64,000 nucleotides of DNA from Gnetum montanum. Lineage: Eukaryota > Streptophyta > Gnetopsida > Gnetales > Gnetaceae. The DNA lies in NCBI GenBank assembly GCA_015680685.1, contig MNCI01015866.1:111784-175783 (forward strand), written 5' to 3'. Below the pieces are notes generated by a model. It made no database searches, was not told the DNA's origin, and saw nothing but the letters and a program-made list of their open reading frames with translations. Shown here piece by piece: positions 42,006 through 52,226 of the stretch. Made by a program: the position numbers and the translations under genes. Each line of letters opens with the position of its first letter. The first letter of the stretch is position 1.

Positions 42006-45000
42006 ACAAATAATTTTGTTTTGATCTTGTGCGGCTAATAAAAATACGGAGTAGAAAGTAAAGGAGACAAAAAAAAAGACCAGAAATTAAAGAAGCTCAA
42101 ATTGACATTAACTAAGTAAAATTAAAACATAAAATGTTTTTAGGGTTCTCGCCCCTCTTTAGTATGTCTTAAGTTTACAAAGGCAAAGTCAAGAGCACAA
42201 GTGCTGAAGTGTTGAATTTAAATTATTCAAACTTAAGAAATTTAAAATTTTAGGACTATGAAAAATTTAACTAACCTTACTTATTCAAGCCAAAGTGGAG
42301 GTGGGACTAAGCACTTAAATTTGTTCTTAACGAGGAGTGAACGCAGCTTTCTTGGATTTCGCTAACTAGCGACCACATCTGGAATGATGTTCTAGAGAGT
42401 AGGATCTTTTTGGTGAAGCAAATCAAGTATAGGGTTTAAAAGGGTTCTAACGTTCAAGGATTTAATAAAAGTATTGAAATCCAATTTGAAGACGAGAGGG
42501 GTCTGTTTCCTAATACGAACATCATTACTTTAATGAAGTCTAGCCAGAAGTGATCGACGAGAAGTAGTAGGAACAAGGTTGAAACATTTAACTAGCAAGC
42601 AAGAAGGATACTCTCAAGCACAAAGTCATCGAAAGGGTTGCCACTGAATTTGTTGAAGATCACTAAGACATGATTTCTTGATGAAGTATCTTTTGAGTTT
42701 TGTAATGATAAATACTTTCTTCTGATGGAACAAATGCCATGAGAAGAAATGATGTACTAGTATGCATTCAAGAGTTTTTGATAACACTTGGTAGAAAAGA
42801 TACCAATGTCAACAAAATGAGGATCGTTGAAGAAAGTAACATCCAAAATATTAACTGCATAATCAGAAATGATGGAGGTAGGTCAAATGACAATGTTTGT
42901 ATCTTTTTGAAGTTTTTGAAGTGCTCGAAGAAGATGATGGAGAAGAGGTTGGTGTGGTTGAAATCAATAGAGGAGAGTGCAGCTTCAAGGGAAGCGAGGC
43001 AATTGCGAATGCAATTTTCAGAATTGAAATTGCTAATTAGAGGATTCCACTTATTACATCGTCGAAATTTTATTTTAGCAACTTGGGTTGCCATAATAAA
43101 TGGTGAAAATGAAAAAATATCTTTAGGTTTATTTTTGAAGAAATTTCAAAATCTAAAATGCCTGGCAAAAGTGGTGAATTCTTTAACAATTGAGATTCGA
43201 TCCATGGGGAGTGGGCGAGGGATGAATTTAAGTCTATAACCCAAAACTTTAATTTCATTTGCTGAAAGAGTGCATGATGAAAAGTTATGAATCGTAAACT
43301 TAGAGATGTGATTTTCAATTTCATGAGCTATTTTACACGCAAAAAGCAAACGAGGGTATGAAGTCTGGTTGATGGTAGGCAACTAAAAATTTAAACATGA
43401 TCGTGATGAGTTATGGATATGTGGTGTAAACTTCGGTGGGTAGAGTGCAAAATTCGGTAAGTAAAGTGTTTAGGAAGTGGCACAGATAACACAAAGAAAG
43501 AAAGACGAGGAGGATTTGGTGGAGGGTTGTTTCAGGCAAACTCAAAAAATGATGGCCCATAGGCAACTGGACTGGAGTTCAAAGTTGTTGTAAAGGGAGT
43601 GGTTGGGGGTGGATGGGCATGAGATGTGATGGAAGGATTTATATTTAAAATTAAATTTTAAATTTAATTTTGAGAGTGGGGCCCAACTCGTCGCTAATTG
43701 GTTCAGGCTAGGCTCTTTGAGTTTAAATCATTATTAAGCCCTCCTGGATGTACATCATCATTTCCAGAATTAAAACAAATGTTTGAACCAATGTCGCCCA
43801 GCAGAGAATTATGAAGCCCCTGAAAATTATGGTCAGATCTGAAAACCCTCTGAAAATTGTCATCCAATCTGAAACCCATCTTGCCACCATTGCTACCCTC
43901 AGTGCTGCTGCCGATCTGAGCACCGCCGTCGATCTAAACGCCACCGCCAATCTGAGCGCTGTCGTCGCTGTTGGAGGGAGCCTATTAAGCGTTGCTGCTA
44001 CGGCCATGGTCGAAACATAAGAAAGAATGCAAAGATGACTGAACTTCTCCATGCACAAGCGAATGATCATTTGTTCACACATTAAAACGCATGTTGTCAC
44101 CACGAGCAGGTCACAGGCCAGACGACTACGAAGGGTCAAAAGCCTGCGTTCTGTCCTGATCCTGAAATCGCGCGTTGCCCCGATCCAGAAATCGTGCATC
44201 ACAATCACTAGATTGCACACCATAAGCGCCAATAGATCCACCTTGATGGCTGCGAAAACCTCCATGGCCATCGTGCACACCCCGTCAGAAGCCGTGCTGG
44301 AAGCCACACGCACTAGATGCATCTAAAAAACCTGCAAAACTTTGAAACCCGAAACCCTGCTGTGAATTAGGGCCAAAACCCTACTGCAAATTGAGGTCAA
44401 AATCCTACTGCAAATTGGGGCTAAAACCTTGACGTGAACTAGGGTCAAAAGAACCACCGCCGTTGCCAGGAGAATGGCCACAATTGGTAGATCTGCCACC
44501 ACGATTAGCAGATCTAACACCGCGATTAGTGTTTGACTACTGCTATTGCCGTCGGTTTTTTTGGGGAAAAAAACTACTGCTAATTTTTCTGATTTCTCTA
44601 ATTTTTTTGCGACTATTTTTGCTATTTCTGCCATCGAGAAGACTAAGGTTCTTACAGCGATTGGGGTCAAGTTGAGAACTTGATGCCTGCTGGTTTTGCC
44701 TTTACTCGCCATTTCATCGCACGGAAAAATTTGAGGGAATGATGCCACAATCTTTGATCCATTCGCCAAATTTTTGGAAGGTTGCATCCCACTTTTAATG
44801 CATCATTTCTTTGCAGATTTCCTTGATCGTTGGTAGCAGGTTAAGGCAATCTACCTTAGCTTTGACGGTAGATACTGCATTCTTGCAAAGCTCTGCTTTG
44901 CACGAATGTCAAATTGCAGACGTTGGTTGACGAATGCCTCTTTTAGTTTTATGGAGTAGGTTATTGAATGTAAAAGATGCATTTCACCAATTTTTACATA

Positions 45001-45608
45001 GCATCATGGGGAAAGATTCCACTTTTTGACGGTTGAAATGATTTCAACACAAAGATAGGCCTCTTAAAGCTTAAGATTGTGTTTGTGCTGAAGTGCCAAA
45101 AATTCTTGTTGGAGGCTCACATCACCTTGGGAAGAGGCTTTAAGCTTAGGAGTTGAAATTTGAAGGTTGTTTTCAGAATAAAGCTTCTCAATCCGTTCCT
45201 TGGTTCAACAAGCATGGTCTACTGCATAGAGGTATTTTCAAAACATCAAGGATCACAGAATCGTCAAAAATGGAAAGGGAAGCTTGAACATCATGGAGTT
45301 GTTGCTTGAGTGCACGACATTGAGAATTGGCTTCTAAAAACTATTGTTGGCACAAAGAGAGACTACAGCAAAGTTTATCCACTTTGCATTTGGTCCTAAA
45401 AAAGGCATTCATCAAGGAATGCCTCTATAGAACCAAAAGGATCATTTTTAACTAGTTAGTTCACAAGATACAAACCTATAGCCAGATTCATGTCCTGTTC
45501 CAGGGCATCCATTGTTCGCAATCTTTTCCGTGATAAACCTGCAGAAGAATCAGGATTCAACTCATGCTAGGAACCTGCATGAGTTGATTAATCAAAAGCT
45601 AATGAAGG
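42006..45608 (-). mobile_element. PLE-3b: Penelope-like element with internal deletion
   Basis: In sense (45608 to 42006) it has the 5' region shared with PLE-2, the telo-box-like minirepeats, the GC-rich segment, the region upstream of the RT gene and the 3' region. Sequence near 42880 joins the thumb-proximal part directly to sequence that in PLE-1 lies near 18950. About 840 bp with motifs A to C are therefore missing and the copy cannot encode an active RT. Its 3' tip touches TTTAGGG repeats. Confidence 0.7.
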
Positions 45609-45649
45609 TTACAAAAAATTTTGGGTTGCAAAAAAATTTGGATTACAAA
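45609..45649 (-). repeat. PLE 3' microrepeats at the 5' boundary of the complex
   Basis: 'ggttacaaaaaattttggg', 'ttgcaaaaaaatttgg' and 'attacaaaa' are copies of the ~17-bp 3'-tip repeat seen at 17220-17250 and 20895-20955. Finding PLE 3' tips at both outer ends fits a head-to-tail PLE array. G2 gag resumes at 45650. Confidence 0.6.
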
Positions 45650-45801
45650 ATATCCTACAGGCATCGCAAAGAAAGTTATCTACCTAGGCTTGATTTAAAC
45701 AACTTTCCTAAATTCTCAGGAGGCTAAGATTTAGATTCGCAACATCATTTACAAGCCTTCTATGATGCTTGTGTATGGAATAACATTGATAATGGGTGGC
45801 A
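45650..45801. repeat. 152-bp direct repeat, right copy
   Basis: It corresponds to 17034-17185 and continues into the uninterrupted gag frame ('gggtggcaaagacttaag'). Confidence 0.75.
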
Positions 45802-46985
45802 AAGACTTAAGCTTTTTCCTATGACACTCATGGGCCAAGCAAAGGTATGGTATAGGTCTTTAAAACCAAATTTGATTTGTTGTTGGCCTACAATGGTAAA
45901 ACTATTCAATAAAAGATATCAAACCTCTGCAAGAGTGTTAGCTTTGAGGAGACAAATCCAAGAGTGGAAACAAGGGCAACATGAACTCTTTGACATGGCC
46001 TTAGAAAGATATTACTCACTGTTAAACAAATGCTCAAGCTATGGGTTCTCTGAAGAAATGCTAATGTATCACATCATGGATGGGCTCCATAATGAAACAA
46101 GGGAGACCCTAGGGATGTATGCCCCAAGTCAACTATATGAACTACAAACCCACCAATTCCAAGAGCTTATTAAGCAAGTAGCAAAAGAAGAAGGAGAAAT
46201 AGCCAAATGGGAGAATGTTAAAAGATCTCAATAGGACCAAACTCTTAAAGTAACAAAGGTTCATAATTATGAAGATGAGAAATTAACTCACCTCAAGGAG
46301 GTGGAACCATCCCCATCTTTGCCAATATTAAAATCATTGGATGAAATCGAGGCAAAAATCAATAAGATGATAGAATGGGTATATGAAAAATGCGAAGAAT
46401 ATGCAAACATTGTTAGAGGGAAAACCACAAAAGATAACCTTGATAACCAAAACAAACAAAGAATGCCAAACTTGGAAACAAGACATAACACCATTCGACA
46501 ATCAGTAAGAAGGGCTGAAGACAACAAGGATAGGGGCTTAACTACAAATCATAAGTATCAATGCAATGTTTGCCTATATGATCACCCCAAAGGCCAATGC
46601 CCAATCTTGTCACACTTACATAATAATTGGGGAATAATGTTACATCCAGATTTCATATAGAAATACCATGTTCAATCGCAATGGCAAAACCCCCAATCGT
46701 GGGGGAGATCAATTGTGGGGGAGATCATTGCCAAACCAGCCTCACCCTTCGTACACCCTGACACCAAGTGCTTATTATGTTCAACACCCTATTTCTCCAA
46801 CTAGGTCGACATCCTTTACTTCACCTCATCATTATCATTTTCCTAAGTATTATCAACTCATGTCCTCTTCTACGAGATCACCACCTCATGTCCCTTACAC
46901 TCCTCTTTACTCTCAATATTCTCATCCTTCACCTCCTTCTACATCACCACTAGTTGTACCAAAAGGTTTTGCACCACCACACTAA
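45802..46985 (+). pseudogene. G2 gag, capsid-like core, zinc knuckle and linker
   Basis: The frame at 45821-46660 is interrupted only by a TAG at about 46233 (CAA/TAG). It contains GQAKVWYRSLKP, LFNKRYQTSARVLALRRQIQ, MALERYYSLLNKCSSYGF and an AKEEGEIAKWENV helix, as in the retrotransposon Gag domain. The knuckle CNVCLYDHPKGQCPILSHL follows near 46563-46620. After a frameshift a Pro/Ser/Tyr-rich linker (SAYYVQHPISPTRSTSF) ends at 46985. G3 has the same order, but the protease that follows there is missing here. Confidence 0.75.
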
Positions 46986-48094
46986 CCAACAAACATTATT
47001 TGTGCTGCTATTGTCAATAGCAGTGAGAATCCTCCACATTGTTAGAAGCATCCTTTCTTTAGGCATGGCCATAGTAAGAGACAACATGATTATGAAACCA
47101 TTGCATCCTCTAACTTAGCACAAGCCTAACATAGTGATGCACCTTCCTCTTCAAACTTAACACCTTCTATTACCTTATCTAGGCCATCAATTAATACTTC
47201 AACAACCATGCAACCCAATAAATATAACAATGTGAGGAGACATATCGATCCTTACATACCATCTTATGGTCATGAGTGCCATAGCGAGTTAACTTCTTAT
47301 CACATGACCACATCCTATAATCTACCCCACTATGCCTATTTTAATTAAGTGTGTGAACCCCAATTTGGGTACATTCCTGCCATCACATCAAAAGATACCC
47401 AGTGGTTTGGATATGATTAGACCTCAATATTTCCAATATGTATGGATCTTAAATTTCCATTTATTAATTCTTGCCATGATCAAAAGCTTAGTCATGGGGG
47501 ATCAAAAGTTACCTCATGTCTGAATCTCTGCAATCCCTTCTATGATTCATATCATCTCATGGTTCAAGTACTTATAACTTATATCTTGTGTGGCATAAAA
47601 TTCATACCTCGTCGTGGTGGTATTTAACATGTGTGTTTTGTTGCATATGTGTGTTTAACATATGTGTGTTTTGTTGCATATGTGGTATTTAACATGTGTG
47701 TTTTGTTGCATTTAACCCTTCTAGTGCCTATGGACATTTTAAGGTATGGTTACACAAGGGCATGATAGGTTGGAACCTGCTTTGAGGAGGACCCACTTGC
47801 GTGACTTTTGTAATTTATACTTGTTGCACACCAACACATCATTTTATACCCTCCAAGTACTATGTTGTTGAATCTATTCTTTCCTTATCATTATTTCAAC
47901 CAAACGTTCATTTGCATCACTACATGTCCCTTTTCCTCACCCTATTCAAAGAACTTCATTGTATAATTCCACTTCATTACACTTTTGGTGCCTTAATGTC
48001 CACTTGACATTACTCAAGACCTTTCCAATCTACCTCAAATCCTTCATTTTTGGCCATGAAAACTTGAAAATTCATCAATTTTACTAAGTACCCT
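46986..48094 (+). other. G2 region after gag, no gene recognised
   Basis: No D-S/T-G or other protease motif is visible. It holds a polypurine-like motif (gtcatggggga at 47491-47501), a ~34-bp minisatellite of 'aacatgtgtgttttgttgca' type (47627-47715, about three copies) and the block 'tgctttgaggaggacccact' (47777-47796) shared with G3. The order motif, T-rich repeats, block is the same as in G3. Confidence 0.5.
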
Positions 48095-48205
48095 ATTTTA
48101 GATAGAAACAATATTGGGTACCCAGTATCAAGTCCCGTGTGATATCTGGTACGCACTATTGCATATGCGATATCGTGTTTATAAAACCTATATATATGGG
48201 GGCCC
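48095..48205 (+). promoter_or_regulatory. Internal LTR-like promoter: GATATC array plus TATA box
   Basis: GATATC occurs in 'gtgatatctggtacgc' and 'tgcgatatcgtg', with one-base variants between, in the spacing seen in the G2 and G3 LTRs. TATAAAACCTATATATA follows at 48180-48196, as the TATA box does in the LTRs. It lies 500 bp upstream of the coiled-coil ORF. It may be a relic of another LTR or a second promoter. Confidence 0.45.
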
Positions 48206-48447
48206 CTGCATGTGTACAAGTCATTTTTAATAGTTGATGCACGAGGAGTTGTTACTATTTTCTTCCACAATTTTTAGTGCTTTGAGCATCTAACATTCAA
48301 CTGTCAATATCTCGCTCGTTAACGCTCTGATTTCTCTTTCGATCAAACCTAATTAAACTCAGTTTAACCCAGTTGTGGGGGAGGGGTACAGTAGAATTTG
48401 TGCAAAATTTTTTTGAAATTCGTCATTGCTCAAAGGATATCATAGGG

Positions 48448-48709
48448 GTAAGTAATATTAAGAAATGTTAAGAACTCATGGCAAACTAATTTTCTTCCTT
48501 AACTTAAATCATTTAAATTATTAATTGGAGTCACCTAAGTAAATTTGACCTAACATTAAAACTTTTAGGGAAACTTTCTTGAAAAAATTTCTAACTCTAA
48601 AATCACACTAAGTAAGAATTCAAAATTTATTAAAGGCAATGAGTAAGGTATGAGATAATTGAACTTCTTTAAATAACCTTACTAACAATTGATCTTTGTG
48701 TGATTACAA
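48448..48709 (+). other. Intron-like leader before the G2 coiled-coil ORF
   Basis: A strong donor 'ggGTAAGTaa' at 48448 is followed by a U-rich 262-bp stretch. It ends 'tgtgtgattacaa' just before the ORF ATG at 48710; one G to A change would have removed the AG acceptor. This mirrors cassette 2 of G3. Confidence 0.4.
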
Positions 48710-51484
48710 ATGGCCCCTAAATAAGGACAACTTGGAGGACCTTCTCGAGGTGCATCTAAACATCTAAGAAGAGGCAAAAGGCCAAGGACCTCATGCGGAA
48801 TATGCAGAATAGGAGGCATAATCATTCAACATCCATCAAGAAACCTCTGTTACTGCACAATCCAATCAAGTAGAAGGTGGAGAAGGCAGGGCACCCAAAC
48901 AAGGACAACATTTCACGTTGTCCCGAGAATGTGTTCAAGCCATTCAGGAAAGCTCTACATTTGTTGTAGTGATTGTGGAACTTAATTTTGGCTTTTTACT
49001 AAATTCGCCCTTGAACTAGTCAAGGATCAACTCAAGGGATCTCCACTATGGCCTATCCTCTCGAAAAGTGGAGAATGGTACTTGGGGAAAACCTATCAAT
49101 TTTGGCATAATAAAGAGGAAGGTACCACCATAAACATTGGTGGAATATTAGTTTATTTTGACGCAAAGGCCATTCCAGAGGTTCTGAATCTTCTAAATAT
49201 AGGACTAAAGTTACTCATCTATCCACTTACTCTAATGCTAATGCAAGAAAAGTATGGCTAAAGAGGGCATACGACAAAGAAGACAAAACATATGGAGAAC
49301 TAACCCTTGAAAAAAGAATCTATTTTAAAATTGGCACCTATCACATTTTCCCAACGAAGGGGTTAAATAGGATTTCTACCTATGCGGCCAAAGGAAGTGT
49401 GATCTTGATGAGCAAGTTTGATGCTAACATGCCCCATTTGTATTTAATAGAGATATTGAGGTGGTTTGAGGAATGAAAGATAGGAAAGTTCGCACTCCTC
49501 TTTCCCTGTCTAATCAAGAAGTTGTGCTGGTGTGTGCTGGAATTCTAGGATACACTAATGACGTTCCCAAAAAGCTCAAAATGCTTCATACATCGAATTA
49601 TTGAATCCACTAGAACTAAGAAAATATGTTGGTGAGACACTGAAGCTCAAACAAGAATAGATGGTTGGGCCCATTGCACCTCAAACAGAAAGGCCTAGCT
49701 AACTTCCAGAAATGAGGCTTAGCCAACAACAAGAAGCAGGGCCTAGCATGCAGCCCACAAGTTAGCAAGACCAGTAACCATCACCACTACTGCAAGATTA
49801 CCAACCGTTGATGAGCCATCTCAGGGCCATCGTAGAAACAGTCAATTGGGGAAGTAGGGATGAGGCCAATCTCTTCAAGGTGATCAATGATGTTAAACAA
49901 CCTATCATATCAATTGATCATGCAAGGGGTGAGGTCTCAATACAAACAAAAGCAGGGGAATTGCATTAGTCACAACAGATCTCAAGAAATGTTGCATCAT
50001 TTCAAGTACAATTAGAAACTAGTGAAGGTGCCACGGTGGTGGTCATGCAACATTAGGATGTAGCTAGAGTAATAGAGGTGGTCGCAGATCACATCAAAAA
50101 ATTATTTAATGTCCTTGTTTTGCCATCGATAGATTTCACAAGAGCACATGATGCTCAAGTTTTAGCTGGCACCTCAATGACTCCTGCAAAACATGAGGAT
50201 GCTCTGGATCACTTGCTATGAATAGGACAAGAAATGACATCTTTTTTTGACATCCCCCAAGATGTCATAGCCGCAAAATCAAATCTTATTTCGACTAAGG
50301 AAAAGATGGCCATGGCTGAGGTTAGGGTTGAACATGTAGAAGACGAGTTGAGGAGACTCCAAGAAAAATTTTTTGCCCTACAAGCTAAACAGTGGGATTC
50401 GTCCCAACTTGTTCCAGCCGATTAATTAGAATTATTTAGGACAAAGTAGCTAAATAAATTGCTAGTGGAGAATAAAAAGGTGGTAATGGAAAAGGAGAAG
50501 GTTGATTGGGATACTTCAAAAGCACTTAAGGCCTTAGAAGAAAAAAATAAACTCCTTGCTGCTGAAAATCTTTGGTTGAGGATAGTTAAAAAATAGAAAA
50601 ATGTTCTCAAGGAAAGTTTCCAGCAAATGTGAGAACAACTAATAAGAGTCAACCAAGACATAAGTCACTTAGCTAGAGAGAATATAACCCTCTCAATGGA
50701 GGAGGTATACACCATCTGGTAGAAGATGGCCATTGAAATAAGTGCATGGTAGAATGAGGCTAAGAAACATAAAAAATTAAAAGAACATTTTCGTGATCAA
50801 ATGGGGATGTATAAGGAGATCATCAAAAAAGAGATCTGTATAGCTAAGGACCACGTTAACTCCTTCAGTAGTCAACACACTGACTAGCAAGCTATACTAG
50901 ATGCGTATGCCTTTGTCCTTCAAGTAGAATTAAAGAACTAGGACTTGCAAATCTAGAACCTCATAGAATATATGGAGTTGGAAAATTTGCAATATGCCAA
51001 CTTGGCCATGTTAATAGTAGGGCATCCAAGGAATGAGCTAGAAAAAGATGTAGCTGCCACCTATGCCAAATATGAAATAGAGTTTGCTGAACATAAGAAG
51101 ACATTGCAAAAATTAGAGGTAACAAACTTTAAACTAGAGGTGGTAAAAGCTACATACAAAGGCCAAAAGGATGTTGCAGTAGACTTGGCTTGATGGCTTA
51201 CGAATTATTAGGAATTCAAAGATAAAGCTAGAGCTTATGAGGAGGAATGATGACTATTTGCAGCATGGTATGTCAAAGCTAATTAGATGTTTCTGCAACT
51301 GTCATGTCCATGGGAGGTGCCGACTTCGTCAAACATTGGAACATTAGTATGGATGGCACATGATCCTCAAACAGAGGAGGAAAAAATTTAGGCACTCCTT
51401 CAAAAGTATCCATTTTAGAAGCTTGGAGCACAAGATAAAGGGAAAAAGCCCATGGAGGAGCCACGTCCACTAGGAACCACATGA
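48710..51484 (+). pseudogene. G2 accessory ORF: globular N-terminus plus long coiled coil
   Basis: From ATG 48710 the region of about 925 codons is broken by stops and frameshifts. The N-terminal part has FALELVKDQLKGSPLWPIL and TTINIGGILVYFDAKAIPEV, with homology to G1 (KAIFEVLEM). From about 50230 long open stretches show heptads rich in Leu, Glu and Lys (KEKMAMAEVRVEHVEDELRR; ELEKDVAATYAKYEIEFAEH). The C-terminus (TEEEKIQALLQ) also matches G1. No transmembrane segment or catalytic motif is seen. It sits where Athila-type elements carry an extra ORF. Its function is unknown; a structural or RNA-packaging role is only speculation. Confidence 0.6.
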
Positions 51485-51636
51485 GTTTCAAATAATTTTG
51501 TATTTTATATTTTGTGTTGGTGTCCTAATTTTGTTTTTTCTAGTCCCATACTGTAGCATGAAATAATCCATAGTCAGTCCATAATCTCATACCTATCCAC
51601 TGTGTAATCCAGTAGACTTGTTCCTCATTTTGTTTG

Positions 51637-51671
51637 ACTCGAGGATGAGTTTTTATTCAGTTGTGAGGGTA
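51637..51671 (+). promoter_or_regulatory. G2 conserved pre-LTR block and polypurine tract
   Basis: 'ctcgaggatgagtttttatt' then 'cagttgtgagggta' precede the LTR start at 51672, as in G1 and G3. Confidence 0.7.
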
Positions 51672-52226
51672 TGATGAATTGCAGTTTGCCAAACCCTGAT
51701 ATTGGGTACACAATATCGCATACGTGATATCACAGCTTGGATACGATATCATATACACGATATCATGATTCCTATGTTAGCCTATAAATATAGCACTTAC
51801 GCGCACGGAAGGAGGATATTGTTTAGTTTTAGGAGTCTAGAATCTTTTTGTTAGCTTTTACTTCTTTCCCCAAGTGCATTCCTGTAGTGTGATGCTTGTA
51901 ATTGTATGGAACCTTTGTTCGAGTGTGATGTACTTGGACATGCACACAATCGGCAATAGAGATTGAGATTACTCCATCATTGTAGCATTCACTTAGTTTT
52001 TAATTGTTTAATTGTTAATTATTTATTGTTGTTTTCTTAGTTAATATTTCTTTTACAGTCATTTACTATTCCTATTGCTAACATGGAATGAGTATGACAT
52101 AATCACAAACATTTAAGTGTAACTATGTGGTAACCCAGTAGCATATCAAGTAGTGTTTCGAGTGATGTATGCTTTTGAATCCCAAAAGTAGTACACGAAG
52201 TCCAAGATGCATGTGGATGATTAAGG
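51672..52226 (+). repeat. G2 right LTR, 3'-truncated
   Basis: It starts TGATGAATTGCAG, carries GATATC dyads at 51698-51768 and a TATAAAT box at 51783-51789, and follows the left LTR to 'gatgattaagga'. The next ~300 bp of LTR are absent. Confidence 0.8.

Larger units (their letters stand above)
17186..45649 (-). mobile_element. Composite insertion of three to four minus-strand Penelope-like elements
   Basis: Reading on the plus strand, the complex contains PLE-1 (17186-19967), a duplicated G2 LTR-gag fragment (19968-20859), PLE-2 (20860-21305 plus 38080-41437, interrupted by G4), a 3' fragment PLE-3a (41438-41952), telomere-like repeats (41953-42005), PLE-3b (42006-45608) and a short run of PLE 3' microrepeats. 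All PLE parts point the same way (sense is minus). Head-to-tail partial copies are typical of PLEs, where a truncated copy next to a fuller one acts as a pseudo-LTR. The whole insertion splits G2 gag and is flanked by 152-bp direct repeats. Confidence 0.7.
15528..52226 (+). mobile_element. G2: non-autonomous gag plus coiled-coil LTR element, split by a 28.5-kb insertion
   Basis: The left LTR is 15528-16379, followed by a tRNA-Asp primer site and the gag N-terminus (16513-17185). Gag resumes at 45650-46985. The element then has a non-coding stretch with a promoter-like palindrome array, a coiled-coil ORF (48710-51484), the pre-LTR block and a truncated right LTR (51672-52226). No protease, RT or integrase is recognisable, so transposition would have needed proteins supplied in trans. 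The gag zinc knuckle and primer site link it to G3 and G1. The PLE complex between 17186 and 45649 interrupts gag. The right LTR stops about 300 bp short, so the 3' boundary and any target duplication are lost. Confidence 0.8.
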
